The notes beneath the pieces were generated by a model, which was given only the letters and a program-made list of their open reading frames with translations, was not told the origin of the DNA and ran no database searches. From positions 1-64,000 of the forward strand of contig NZ_JASISZ010000049.1 of NCBI RefSeq assembly GCF_030063355.1: a stretch of DNA of 64,000 nt, written 5' to 3'. The position numbers were made by a program, and so were the translations under genes. This document shows, one piece after another, positions 34,902 through 44,161 of this stretch; position 1 is the stretch's first letter, and each line of letters opens with the position of its first letter. The stretch comes from Streptomyces sp. PH10-H1. GTDB lineage: Bacteria; Actinomycetota; Actinomycetes; Streptomycetales; Streptomycetaceae.

Positions 34902-34989
34902 CGACGATGCGGTCCCGGCCGGTGCGCGAGACGCCGGTGAGGCCCGAGACGGACGCGGTCACCGAGGACTTGCGGACCGGCCAGCCGGG

Positions 34990-37554
34990 TCACCCCTCCT
35001 GGAATGGCTTGCGTGCCTCGTCCAGCAGGGCGATCAGGCGCTGTGCCTCCCTGATGAGGGGTTGGCCGCGTGGCGTCATCCTGACGGGACGCTTGCGGCG
35101 ATTGAACACGGCGAACCCTGCGGCGTCCTCCACCAGGCGAAGGTGCGCGTTGAACGTCGTTCTGGGGACGCTGAGGGTGAGAGCTGCCGAGCGGCGCGTT
35201 GGGTATCCCGGCACCAGCACCGCGCTTCGCAGGGCGGTCAGACTGTTCTGGCGGATGCTGATGCGGTGCATGGCCGCTGAGAGCGTCACCGGCAGGCCAG
35301 AGAAAGGATTGGGGTAGGTGCGCAGGGCGACGTGCCCTGGAGGGTGCCGAGGGATCCCCCACGCGTCGAGGAGGTCGGCGACGCTCTTGCCACCGGTGTT
35401 GAGCTCCCGTCCGATCTCCGCGGCCGTGCGTCCCTTGATGTGATATTCGGTCCTTAACCAGGTGCGGGAGACGAATCGTGCGAGCTCACCGGCAGCGCGG
35501 CGCGGCCGCAGCGGGACCCCGGCCTCTCTCAAGGAATAGCGGACGGTACCGGGGCTGCATCCGGCGAGCTCAGCAATGTCCTTCTGTTGCAGACCTTGGT
35601 CTTCGTAGAGGTGGCGCAGACGACTGGGTGCAAGGTCACCTTTCCGAGGGGCCGGGTGCCCCGGCCCCCGCGGGCGGGGCGGTTTGGGAGCGCCGACCCC
35701 ACGACTCTCCAGTAGCAGACGCAGTTGGTGCACAGTCAGGCCGAGTTCTGTGGCCACGTCCTTGGCGGCCGGTCCCGGCGCCAGGAGCGCGGCCAGCCGG
35801 TCCGTGGTGATGCCGTGCGGGGCGACGGGCAACACATTGCCGTCGAGCCAGTCGTCGGGCGGCTCCCAGGACACCGGTTCGGCGATGCCGTGTGCGGCGA
35901 GGACGGCACCGGCCTGATCGGTGAGGAAAGCACGGAGATCGGGATGCATCCGGTAGGCGAAGCGGTGAGCCCACGCGGGCGCGTGGTTCCCTTGGTAGGG
36001 CTCGGCCCCCAGAAGCAGGCGGCGCAGCTGCCAGCGGGCCCGCTCCTGATGCACCGGTGTGAATTGGCGGCTGCCGAAGCTGCGGCAGATCTCGCGGTGC
36101 CTGGTCTCGTCGAGGGCCAGCTCGGTCTCGTCGGCGAACAGAGTCCGTCGGCGGGCGTAGTCGATCGGAACGGTATGCGTGTCGACGACGCGTGCGAAGT
36201 GCGCCAGGGTGCCGGCGATGTGGTCGGCGTCCACGAAGGCGAGGAGCGCCTCTTGTTGGCTGCGGAAGTGGTTGTTGCCCATGAGGCGAGCGGCCTGCCG
36301 GTGGCCGATCGGGCCTCCAGGGATCAGCATCAGGTTCACGCACGCGCGACGGATGCCGCCGATCCGCGGCTGGTGGGGGGCCTTGGCCGGCAGTAGCCGC
36401 AGTGTCCACGACGGCCAGAGCATCCCGGGAAGTTTCGCTGCCCGCAGGCGTATCTCTTCTTCGCTGAGCGTGGGAGCCGCGGCATCGGAGGTCGCCGTTG
36501 CATAGCGCAGCCGGGCCTTGAGGGTGAGCTGTCCGTCTGAGGCTTTGAGGATCCGCGAGATCACCCGTGTTCCGGCCGGCTTCCAGTTCCACAGCTCCGA
36601 GGTGGGGTGGTCCCGGGGAACGTTGATAGGCCGCCCTGAGCCGCGCTGTAGCCAGGTGAACAGCTCGTCGCTGCTGGGATGTGGAAGGTCCGTGGCGATG
36701 ACGGCCAGAGCAGTGCCGACGGCAATGTTGTGCGCGTCGTGCACTTCCTGCTTGGCAGCGACCTGGGGCGCGGCACCACCGCATTCGTCGAGAACCTTGC
36801 GGACGACCGACGGCGCTGTCTCGAGTCGTGTGTGGATGCCGCGCAGGGCCCGGCGGCCGAGGAACGACAGTTCGCCGCCGCGCTGTCGTGCCGAGGAGCC
36901 GTGGTGGTCGGCGAGAACGGAGGCGTCGACCGCGTGCTGAGCCGTGAGGACCAGCCCGTTTTTGGGCAGCCGGACCGCCGGCGCCTGAGCGAGGGGAAAG
37001 TCGCAGCGGACGTGTGGTCCCCGTTGGATGATCCAGGACCGGCAGGTTTCTGGCCGGGGCACGATGCGGTGCCGCCCGAGGCTGGCCACGGGCGGGGTGT
37101 TCCCGCACTGGGGGCAGTGGTCGAGCAGCAGCAGTTCGTGCCGGGTGCAGGCGAAAGCCCAGCCGAGGCGCCACCGCACCTGCCACTGGGCCTGGTCCTC
37201 CTCCAAGCAGGCCGGGCAGTACCGGGACGTGTTGCCGTAGTGCCGCCAAGCGGGCGGACACCGCAGGCGCCGCGACGGGTCGATGCGCACGAGGGAGCCG
37301 TCGTACGGCTCCAGGGTCATAGCGGTCAGCTGCTCGGCCCCGATCCCGGTGCGGCGCTGGAGCACCTCGCGTTCTTCCTCGGTCAGGCGGCGGACCATCG
37401 TGCGCGCGGACGAGTGGGGCAGGCCGAGATAGTCGACGAAGTCCAAGGTGTTGATCTTGAGCCGGTAGGCGTACCGCTCCAGCCAGCTATCCAGAGCCTC
37501 CCCGGGGGCCGGCGCCACCGCGATGGGGATGCGCTCATCGGTCCAGCCCGTCAT
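34990..37554 (-). CDS. tniQ: TniQ/TnsD-type target-selection protein
   Basis: An 854-residue protein. Residues 10-45 are the TniQ opening (PGEALDSWLERYAYRLKI). The zinc finger follows: YCPACLEED (Cys113, Cys116), ACTRHELLLLDHCPQC (Cys136, His139, Cys147, Cys150). The C-terminal 300 residues contain several helix-turn-helix segments, for example KDIAELAGCSPGTVRYSLRE and RTAAEIGRELNTGGKSVADL. TnsD uses such a region to read a fixed chromosomal site, and this length exceeds that of minimal TniQ. ATG at 37554 overlaps the tnsC stop (ATGA). Confidence 0.9.
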   Translation of the reverse strand: MTGWTDERIPIAVAPAPGEALDSWLERYAYRLKINTLDFVDYLGLPHSSARTMVRRLTEEEREVLQRRTGIGAEQLTAMTLEPYDGSLVRIDPSRRLRCPPAWRHYGNTSRYCPACLEEDQAQWQVRWRLGWAFACTRHELLLLDHCPQCGNTPPVASLGRHRIVPRPETCRSWIIQRGPHVRCDFPLAQAPAVRLPKNGLVLTAQHAVDASVLADHHGSSARQRGGELSFLGRRALRGIHTRLETAPSVVRKVLDECGGAAPQVAAKQEVHDAHNIAVGTALAVIATDLPHPSSDELFTWLQRGSGRPINVPRDHPTSELWNWKPAGTRVISRILKASDGQLTLKARLRYATATSDAAAPTLSEEEIRLRAAKLPGMLWPSWTLRLLPAKAPHQPRIGGIRRACVNLMLIPGGPIGHRQAARLMGNNHFRSQQEALLAFVDADHIAGTLAHFARVVDTHTVPIDYARRRTLFADETELALDETRHREICRSFGSRQFTPVHQERARWQLRRLLLGAEPYQGNHAPAWAHRFAYRMHPDLRAFLTDQAGAVLAAHGIAEPVSWEPPDDWLDGNVLPVAPHGITTDRLAALLAPGPAAKDVATELGLTVHQLRLLLESRGVGAPKPPRPRGPGHPAPRKGDLAPSRLRHLYEDQGLQQKDIAELAGCSPGTVRYSLREAGVPLRPRRAAGELARFVSRTWLRTEYHIKGRTAAEIGRELNTGGKSVADLLDAWGIPRHPPGHVALRTYPNPFSGLPVTLSAAMHRISIRQNSLTALRSAVLVPGYPTRRSAALTLSVPRTTFNAHLRLVEDAAGFAVFNRRKRPVRMTPRGQPLIREAQRLIALLDEARKPFQEG

Positions 37555-38696
37555 GCCGAGTTCCTCTGCCGCCGTGGATCCAGCGCGGGCCGAGTGGTCA
37601 TGAGGCCGGCCTTGATACCGGCCTCCAGTTCCTTGCGGGCCGCCTCGGCCGCGGCGTCGTTCTTCACCTGGTTCATCAGCTCCTCGTCCAGACGCTCGTG
37701 GCCGTCGCGGATCGCGCGCAGGCAGCCACGGTTGATGAGCGACATCAGGGACGCGAAGTGCCCGGTGGAGCGGGCGAAGAGGTAATCCGAGAGGTCCTCG
37801 GCGAGCATGCCGGGGTACTTCTCGGCCAGGACGAGTTTCTGCTCGATCGTCTTGAGCAGCTGGTGCCACTGCACGCGGCCCTGGTCGTCATCAACCTGGA
37901 AAGGCGGCAGCGTCAGCGCCGTGGTGCGGCGCCCGAACTGGGCGAGCGGGCTCTCCCTCGGCGAGAAGCCCTCATGGAGGATCCCGCGCTCCTGGACGCC
38001 GACGCCCACGTAGATCAGGGTGACGGGGAAGACGTTGGAGAGGTACTTGAGCTGGTTGGCCATGCGGACCGAGTTCGACTTCGAGCCGGCCAGGAAGTGG
38101 ATGTCGTCGATGATCATGGCGACGGTCTTCATCGACAAGACCGCGTCCACGGCCCGCTCGGCCAGCGTGTCCGCGTCCCCCTTAACGGGCAGCCCGTAGA
38201 ACCGACAGATCGCCGCATTCAGGCCGCGGATCTGCGTGTTGCCGCTCAGCGCGATGTAGATGACCGGCACCCGGCGGGCACCGGCCGGGGTCGTGTCCCC
38301 ACGGAGGTTGACCTGCCGTTGGAACAGGTCGCAGCCGTACGCGCGCACCGCCGTGCTCTTGCCGAGCCCCGGGTGGGCGTCCACCAAGGCGGCCGGCTTC
38401 GTCTTGTTGCCGTCCTGCCGGTTCGACTCCACGATCTCGCGCAAGTCAGCGTGGAGCGCGAGCAGTTGCGGGGTGTCGATGGGACCGATGTTGGCGTGCC
38501 AGACCTCCCGGTTGTCGTTGTGCACCAAGAGCGCCCGCGGCGAAAGGTCGGCGAGCTGGGCCCGGCTCAGTTGCTCGGGCCGGATCCGGTCGGGTCCGTA
38601 GACCTCCTGCAACCAGCCAGGCAACCGGGTCGGACTGTACTGGCGGTCGTCGCCTTCGAACGGCTCGGCGTCCGCGGCACCGCCCGCCGTGCTCAA
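37551..38696 (-). CDS. tnsC: TnsC-type AAA+ transposition regulator
   Basis: A 381-residue AAA+ ATPase. Walker A is DAHPGLGKSTAV (about 106-117), Walker B is VAMIIDDIHFLAG (192-204), and YVGVGVQERGI lies at the sensor-1 strand. TnsC polymerises on DNA and connects the target-site protein with TnsAB. The start is a TTG within the tnsB stop (TTGA), and the stop overlaps tniQ, so all four proteins come from one message. Confidence 0.92.
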   Translation of the reverse strand: MSTAGGAADAEPFEGDDRQYSPTRLPGWLQEVYGPDRIRPEQLSRAQLADLSPRALLVHNDNREVWHANIGPIDTPQLLALHADLREIVESNRQDGNKTKPAALVDAHPGLGKSTAVRAYGCDLFQRQVNLRGDTTPAGARRVPVIYIALSGNTQIRGLNAAICRFYGLPVKGDADTLAERAVDAVLSMKTVAMIIDDIHFLAGSKSNSVRMANQLKYLSNVFPVTLIYVGVGVQERGILHEGFSPRESPLAQFGRRTTALTLPPFQVDDDQGRVQWHQLLKTIEQKLVLAEKYPGMLAEDLSDYLFARSTGHFASLMSLINRGCLRAIRDGHERLDEELMNQVKNDAAAEAARKELEAGIKAGLMTTRPALDPRRQRNSA

Positions 38697-40873
38697 CGGC
38701 TCTCCCAGACGTCGGCGTAGTAGTCGTCCCCTTCGATCGCGGCGCCGTTCGCCTCGCCCGGGAAGACGGCTTCCAGCTCATCGTCCTCGTCATCGTCCCC
38801 GCCCGGCACCTCGTCCACGCCATCGATGATCCGCAGGTCCGGGCCCTCCGAATCATTCTGATCGGCCCCGGGCCCGCCGGCGGCTGCCACCTTCCGCAGG
38901 GACGGGAGGGAGGCGACGAGGTCGGTGCCGGTGGGCGCCTCGTCGTCGCCGACCATGCGCAGTCGCTCCTGGGACAGCCGCACCGCCATGCGGCGCTCAG
39001 TGCGATCCCGCGTCAGCCCAGCACCCCAGCGCTCCAGCAGCTCGACCAGTGTGCGCTTAGTGTCAGGGAACCGGTCCTTCTGCCTGGCGAGCCGACGGGC
39101 ATACCCCAGCGCCTCACGGCTCACCGGCATACCCAGAGCAGCGGCATGCTCCCAGTTCAGGACGTGCCAGTCCCGCGTCTGCGGGTCCTGGAAGTACGCC
39201 TTGGTGATGTCGCCGGAGTCGATGGCGATCGGCCACTTCCCCGCGTCCACGCCCCGGTAGGGGCTGGGCTGGTTGCGGTGGCCGTCGAGCCCGTCCCCGT
39301 TGTAGCGCAGGCCGTCGATGTCCACGCCGTAGTGGTGGATCGGGACGCGGAACTCTTCGAGGAATTCGAGGGCGAGGTGCGGCCGGAGAGGAATCCGCAG
39401 CGGGCCGGCGCGTGTGACGCCGTGCTCGAACATCTCCAGCGGGCTGAGCTTCAGCCCCGGCACCTCTGGGATGCACAGCCCGCGGTGGCGGCGCCGGTGA
39501 TACACGTTGGTGATCCAATCCCGGATGACCGCTTCGAGCTCGTCGAGGAAGAAGAATGCATCGTCCTCGACCTTCTCGCCGCGGCTGTGCACGTCGGAGC
39601 CCTTGTAGCCGGGCAGCGCGGCCAACAGGCCCTGGTTCAGGGTCCGGAACCAGCGCTCGACTGGCTTGTCGGTCGGGGTCTTGGGACGGGCGGGCTGCAG
39701 GGAGATCCGCAGCTTCGCGCAGACGCTCTTGATGTGGTTCGACAGGTAGACCTTGCCGTGGTCGAAGATGATCGTTTCGGTGGCGACCGTCGGCAGCAGC
39801 GGCTGACCATCCCGGTCCACGAGCTTCTCCGCGTCGACCACCACGGTGGACGGCACCCCGGCATACGGCAGTGGCTCCCCGCTGCCGGTGCGGGCTTCGC
39901 GCGGACGGACCGTCTCGTACAGCACCCCGGCGACATCCACGGACTTCGTCGAAACCGGAGTCAGCCGCAGGCCCACGATGCACCTGCTGTAGAGGTCCAT
40001 GGCGACCGTGAGCTCGCACCGTACCCACCGGCAGGTCAGCGGCTCCATCGCGAAGACGTCCAGACTGTTGGTGTCCAGGACGACATACTCGCCGGGCCGG
40101 GTGGCGCGCAGGCGGCCGTACGTGCCCTGCGGGGCGTCCGCGATCGACCGTTTGCCCTTGGTGCTGCCCTCGAACGCGTTGGTCCCTTTGGCCAGTTGCC
40201 GCAGCAGTTCGTAGCCCATCGTGCTCGCCGGTAGCGGCACCGTGCCCTTCCCATGCTCCTTGACCAGCCGCTCCTCGATCTCGGTGAGGACCAGCCCGCG
40301 CACCGGACGGCTCGCCTTGACGTGCGCCTTCAAGACTTCCTCGGCCATCTCCACCCAGCGGGGGTCTGCCCGCTCCACCACGCTGCGTACGGGGCGGTCG
40401 ATCACAAGCCCGGCCGGGCCGGCCTTCTTGAACGCCGCGGTCCACCGGCGGATCGTGCTGACCCCAACGCCGAGCTCGGCGGCCTTGACGGCATAGCGGT
40501 GCAGCAGCGGCTTGCCCGGCGTGAAGTCCCCGCGCGGCTCTCCTTCCAGGGCCAACGAAGCGTCGCCGAGCCGGTATCCGGTCAGGATCTCTTGGAGGTG
40601 CTGGACCTTCAGGGTCAGCTCGGCGTCTTCCTCGTCGGCCAAGCCGCTCAGCAGGGCCGCCGATGCCGTCGCCTCTTCCGGGATCGGCTCCAGGATCTCG
40701 GTACTGGGATGGGCGAGCAGGACGGAGATGTCGACCTGCCGCAGCTTCGGCGGCCCGGCCACCGCGGACTGGCGCAGGAGAATGCGCCGTCCTTCGATCT
40801 CCGCGACGGTGAACTGCTCACCGTCGAAGGCGATCGGCAGCCCCGTCCGCAGCATCGTCGTCCACTGGCTCAT
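38693..40873 (-). CDS. tnsB: TnsB-type DDE transposase
   Basis: A 726-residue integrase-fold transposase. Residues 105-250 are the HTH and linker region (GVGVSTIRRWTAAFKKAG). The catalytic residues read as Asp267 in YVVLDTNSLD, Asp371 in IIFDHGKVYLSN and Glu406 in TDKPVERWFRTL, a DD(35)E pattern. A Mu-type beta-barrel follows at 490-560. The acidic C-terminal tail (DDDEDDELEAVFPGEANGA) probably contacts TnsC. TnsB binds the repeated end sites and joins 3' ends to the target. ATG at 40873 overlaps the tnsA stop. Confidence 0.94.
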   Translation of the reverse strand: MSQWTTMLRTGLPIAFDGEQFTVAEIEGRRILLRQSAVAGPPKLRQVDISVLLAHPSTEILEPIPEEATASAALLSGLADEEDAELTLKVQHLQEILTGYRLGDASLALEGEPRGDFTPGKPLLHRYAVKAAELGVGVSTIRRWTAAFKKAGPAGLVIDRPVRSVVERADPRWVEMAEEVLKAHVKASRPVRGLVLTEIEERLVKEHGKGTVPLPASTMGYELLRQLAKGTNAFEGSTKGKRSIADAPQGTYGRLRATRPGEYVVLDTNSLDVFAMEPLTCRWVRCELTVAMDLYSRCIVGLRLTPVSTKSVDVAGVLYETVRPREARTGSGEPLPYAGVPSTVVVDAEKLVDRDGQPLLPTVATETIIFDHGKVYLSNHIKSVCAKLRISLQPARPKTPTDKPVERWFRTLNQGLLAALPGYKGSDVHSRGEKVEDDAFFFLDELEAVIRDWITNVYHRRRHRGLCIPEVPGLKLSPLEMFEHGVTRAGPLRIPLRPHLALEFLEEFRVPIHHYGVDIDGLRYNGDGLDGHRNQPSPYRGVDAGKWPIAIDSGDITKAYFQDPQTRDWHVLNWEHAAALGMPVSREALGYARRLARQKDRFPDTKRTLVELLERWGAGLTRDRTERRMAVRLSQERLRMVGDDEAPTGTDLVASLPSLRKVAAAGGPGADQNDSEGPDLRIIDGVDEVPGGDDDEDDELEAVFPGEANGAAIEGDDYYADVWESR

Positions 40874-41625
40874 CCACGCCTCCGCAGAATGCATTCCCCT
40901 GACAGCGGTCGGGCCGCGAGATCCGTGGCCAGCCTCCCCGCCCACAACAGCGCCATCAGCGCCGGGCGGGCCTCTTCGGGCTCGCGGTCTCCGGCCAGCC
41001 GTCGCTCGGCGAGCCCCAACTCCTCACCGTCGACGACCTCCTGCCAGGCCCGTTCGACTTCGTCGACGGGCACGACACCGGGGTGGCGATAGGCGGCCAG
41101 GAACCGGACGTTCTCCAGCAGGGTGGGCTCGGCGCCCGACCAGATCTCGTACTCCCAGCCATGGCGCTCGATGAGATGCCTCGGCCAGGCCAGCGCCTGC
41201 GCGACCTTGGGGTCCTTGAGGCGCGAGGTTGGCTTGACGTTGACGACGCGCACCGTCCCCGAACTCATCAGCAGAAGGAAGTCCGGAACGTGGCTGCGGA
41301 CCTTGCCGTCGATCCGCGCCACCATGCGCAAGGGCTGTGCGTAGATGCCGCGCACCGACGGGTCGAAGTCGGCGAGCAGCAGGCGGGCCAACTCCAGTCG
41401 GCTCTCGTAGACGACCTGGCCGCCCGTCGTCGCCGAGGCGTAGTCGCCCGAGTAGTGCGCCATCCCGTGGACCGAACGAACCCGGCGCCACGGATCCGAC
41501 TCGTCGAGGTCCCTCAACCGCAGCAGGTTGAAGGGGACTTCGCGAGTCGACCCGTCGACGTACCGAATCGACGCCGTCGGGGCGGTGCGCTTACTCCGGC
41601 CCCTTCTTGGGCCCTGCGTGGCCAT
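40870..41625 (-). CDS. tnsA: TnsA-type endonuclease
   Basis: A 251-residue restriction-type nuclease. YESRLELARLLLADFD holds Glu (74 or 78), SHVPDFLLLM holds Asp115 and RVVNVKPTSRLK holds Lys131, in the same order and nearly the same positions as Glu63/Asp114/Lys132 of Tn7 TnsA. TnsA cuts the 5' strands, so the element should move by cut-and-paste. It is the first gene of the operon, starting about 160 bp from the right terminus. A truncated copy lies at 43189-43538. Confidence 0.88.
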   Translation of the reverse strand: MATQGPRRGRSKRTAPTASIRYVDGSTREVPFNLLRLRDLDESDPWRRVRSVHGMAHYSGDYASATTGGQVVYESRLELARLLLADFDPSVRGIYAQPLRMVARIDGKVRSHVPDFLLLMSSGTVRVVNVKPTSRLKDPKVAQALAWPRHLIERHGWEYEIWSGAEPTLLENVRFLAAYRHPGVVPVDEVERAWQEVVDGEELGLAERRLAGDREPEEARPALMALLWAGRLATDLAARPLSGECILRRRG

Positions 41626-41783
41626 ACTGGAAGGGTGCGAAGAAGGCGCACCATCCAAACCGAAAGATCGGTAAAGCCGACAATTGACAACTACTGGACG
41701 TCACCGCTGCCCATGATCACGCGGAAATGCTCGAATGGTGCTCATGATCACGCGGAAGTGCTCGCGAAACTGCGGAACCTACA
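41276..41783. repeat. 508-bp direct repeat, copy 1 (tnsA 5' part plus right end)
   Basis: This segment is repeated at 43189-43697 in the same orientation with few differences. It holds the first 117 codons of tnsA and the whole right end. Confidence 0.85.
41701..41783 (+). repeat. Right end of element X
   Basis: CATGATCACGCGGAA occurs at 41712 and again at 41743, 31 bases apart; GCTCGCGAAACTGCGG and the terminal CCTACA follow. Over the last 72 bases it differs from the end at 43697 at 10 positions by hand count. The repeats are the expected TnsB-binding sites. Confidence 0.85.
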
Positions 41784-41788
41784 CCGGC
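41784..41788. other. 5-bp target duplication CCGGC, right copy
   Basis: CCGGC follows the terminal ACA of element X and precedes TGTAGGG of mini-element Z. It is identical to the five bases at 15885-15889. Confidence 0.75.
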
Positions 41789-41880
41789 TGTAGGGACCGC
41801 ATCTTCGTGAGCGCTGGCTCCTGCGGCGATGGCGTTTTCCGCACGGGGTGAGCACTGCTCGTAGGGGCCGATCATGAGCA
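41789..41880 (+). repeat. Left end of mini-element Z
   Basis: TGTAGGGACCGCATC, GAGCGCTGGCTCCTGCGG and GATCATGAGCA at its inner edge. It aligns without gaps over 92 bases with the ends at 14026 and 15890. From 41881 to 42343 I see only untranslated leader sequence and no gene. Confidence 0.8.
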
Positions 41881-42343
41881 GAACGTCCCAGCGGGCTGCC
41901 TTCGGTGGTAGCCCTGCGTGACTCCTGCCGTCTTCGCCCTGCCTGGTGGGGCGCGGAAGCGGCATGGGTGGTGCGTTGTGGATGAGCTCTCCATTGGTGC
42001 CGTTTGGGACTGATGAGGATCTGTGATTTTCCCCAGGGGTGCTCTTCCCTCCGTTTTGTTGGATCTTGAAGGGTGTGGGGAGGGTGGGGAGCGAAGAGCG
42101 GGATCTGGTAGGTGCTCCAGAGGCTGTTAGTGGTGTCGCTTAGGATCGCTGGCGATCGGGGGCGGGCTTCGGTGGGTGGGGCGTTATGAGTTTTGCCTGC
42201 GTCGCTACTTCAAGCCATCGCCGAACTCACCAGCCTGCTCGCACCCGGCGACATACGCCGAGGCGGCGGCACGTGACCGAGCCGGCCGACCCGTCGATCC
42301 TGATCATCCCGACGACCCGAAACCAGCGAGCCCTGGAGCTGAC

Positions 42344-42898
42344 ATGGCTGACATGATCGTGCCCGACCCCGTGACCCGCGACATTCTCGCGATCTTCGAA
42401 CGCGCGCGATCCCGGCTGTTCGAGCGCCTGGAGGACCTGACCGACGCCGAGTACCACTGGGAGCCGGTCAGCGACTGCATCAGCATCCGCCCCGGCGACG
42501 ATGGCGTCTTCCGCGTCGCCACGCTATTTCCGGAATCGAGTCCGGAGGCGCCGGACCCCCTCACGACGATCGCCTGGCGCATCTGGCACATCGGCAGCCT
42601 CTGTCTGCGCGGCTATGTGATCCACTTCTTCGAGGACGTCCCCGAGTTCGGCGACCGCCACGAGTGGCCGGGCACCGCGAAAGAGGGCGTCCAGGCGCTC
42701 GCCGAGGACTGGGAGCACTTCATCTCCCGTATCGCAGCCCTCGGCGACAAGCGCCTGTTGGCGCCGATAGGCATGGGCCCCGGCGGTTGGGCCGATGAGA
42801 CCTATCTGAAGCTCGCGCTGCACGCTCTGGTCGAGGTCGCGCATCACGGCGGCGAGGTCGGCCTGCTGCGCGACCTGTACCTGCGCGAAGGCGTCTGA
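42344..42898 (+). CDS. DinB-like four-helix protein
   Basis: A 184-residue protein of the DinB/DUF664-type fold. IFERARSRLFERLEDLTDAE YHWEP opens the first helix, TIAWRIWHIGSLCLRGYV supplies a helix-2 His, and ALHALVEVAHHGGEVGLLRD ends the domain with the closely spaced His residues that bind the metal. Members include thiol-dependent transferases and many orphan proteins. ATG at 42344 has GGAG upstream; an in-frame extension to 42176 is less likely. It is the sole intact gene of mini-element Z. Confidence 0.8.
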   Translation: MADMIVPDPVTRDILAIFERARSRLFERLEDLTDAEYHWEPVSDCISIRPGDDGVFRVATLFPESSPEAPDPLTTIAWRIWHIGSLCLRGYVIHFFEDVPEFGDRHEWPGTAKEGVQALAEDWEHFISRIAALGDKRLLAPIGMGPGGWADETYLKLALHALVEVAHHGGEVGLLRDLYLREGV

Positions 42899-43188
42899 TT
42901 TCGGCGGTGGGCGACCTTGTCCGGCGGCCGTGTGCCGCCAGACAACGGCCGTGGTCGGCAGCTATCTCCTTCCTCCCGCTCTACTCATCGGCCGCGTCTG
43001 GGTCACGCAGTGGCCTCATGCCGCGTGAGCAATCAGGCCCCCGAACAGGCCGAACAGTGTGCACGCAGGCTCTCCCGGACAAGATCACGTCATCCCGACA
43101 CACCGAGCAAGATCACACGATGGTGGGGAGATCCACAGAGCAGGTTTGCCCCCACCCCCGAGTACCGGGTGGCCGCTTTCAGGGAGCG

Positions 43189-43538
43189 AGGAAGTCCGGA
43201 ACGTGGCTGCGGACCTTGCCGTCGATCCGCGCCACCATGCGCAAGGGCTGGGCGTAGATGCCGCACACCGGCGGGTCGAAGTCAGCGAGCAGCAGGCGGG
43301 CCAACTCAAGTCGGCTCTCGTAGACGACCTGGCCGCCCGTCGTCGCCGAGGCGTAGTCGCCCGAGTAGTGCGCCATGCCGTGTACCGAACGGACTCGGCG
43401 CCACGGGTCCGACTCGTCGAAGTCCCTCAAGCGCAGCAGGTTGAAGGGGACTTCGCGAGTCGACCCGTCGGTGTAACGAATCGACGCCGTAGGGGTGTTG
43501 TGCTTGCTCCGGCTCTTTCTCGGGCGCTGTTCGGCCAT
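43189..43538 (-). pseudogene. Truncated tnsA
   Basis: The first 113 or so codons match the complete tnsA at 41276-41625 almost throughout (YTDGSTREVPFNLLRLRDFD, GGQVVYESRLELARLLLADF). The match ends just after the catalytic Asp in RSHVPDF, and a stop follows at 43179 in unrelated sequence. The Lys of the active site is lost, so the product should be inactive. It lies where tnsA lies in a full element, about 160 bp from the right terminus. The stretch 42899-43188 before it has no recognisable gene. Confidence 0.85.
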
Positions 43539-43614
43539 ACTGGAACGGTGCGAAGTGGACGCACCGCCCAAACCGGAAGATCGTTAACAGTCGACAACTG
43601 ACAACTACTGAACG

Positions 43615-43697
43615 TTACCGCTGTCCATGATCACGCGGAAATGTCCAAACGGTGCCCATGATCACGCGGAAATGCTCACGGAATCGCGGAACCTACA
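43615..43697 (+). repeat. Right end of mini-element Z
   Basis: CATGATCACGCGGAA at 43626 and 43657, then GCTCACGGAATCGCGG and terminal CCTACA at 43697. The match with the end at 41783 stops within two bases of this point, which fixes the terminus. Confidence 0.82.
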
Positions 43698-44161
43698 CCT
43701 CGGCCGCCCCTGAACCAGACGCCGGCGAGGCAACCGCGCAGGCACGGAAAGCCGCACGGTCCCGGGCCTCGCCCACTCCGGCAGAAGGGACGCAAGGGGC
43801 AGCACGGGTGCTCGTGCAGCAGCATCCGGGGGCCGGCTAGGCGCCAGTGCGCCGGGCGAGCCCGACCCGCGGTTGCTCCAGGACCAGCCCCACCGCCGCT
43901 CCTCGCTTCGTCTCAGCCTGGCTGACGAGACCGACCACACCCTCAGCGCTGCCCGCTGACGCGAAACCGGATGGGCCTATCGAGCGCCTCAGCCGCCTCT
44001 GACCAGCCAGCCTTCTCGCGCCGCGCGCGGATCCCATCCGCGCACGGCGCGAGAGGGCTGCGCGGGAACGGTTACCTTGGAATCAGAGGTTTTTCCCCGC
44101 CGACAGGCGGCGCAAGGGGCTCCGGCCGTCGCCACTCCGCACGATGGGAGGAGGTGGTCTC
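43698..44161. other. Flank right of the array, no complete gene
   Basis: From 43698 a frame without a start runs to TAG at 43838-43840 and encodes an Ala-rich tail (PEPDAGEATAQARKAARSRA, then RVLVQQHPGAG). It may be the 3' end of a gene cut by the array. From 43841 to the gene at 44162 I see only short inverted motifs and the GGAGGAGG ribosome site of that gene. Confidence 0.4.

Larger units (their letters stand above)
41789..43697. mobile_element. Mini Tn7-like element Z (non-autonomous)
   Basis: A 1,909-bp element from TGTAGGG at 41789 to CCTACA at 43697, with one DinB-like gene and a truncated tnsA. It seems to be an internally deleted relative of X that kept both ends. The 5 bp on its right are CCTCG, unlike the CCGGC on its left, so a clean target duplication is absent. 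It could be mobilised by the neighbouring tns genes. Confidence 0.78.

Noticed and set aside
34990-41783. CRISPR-associated transposon
   Set aside because: No cas gene or repeat-spacer array is in the window and TniQ is long and TnsD-like, so RNA-guided targeting is not supported.
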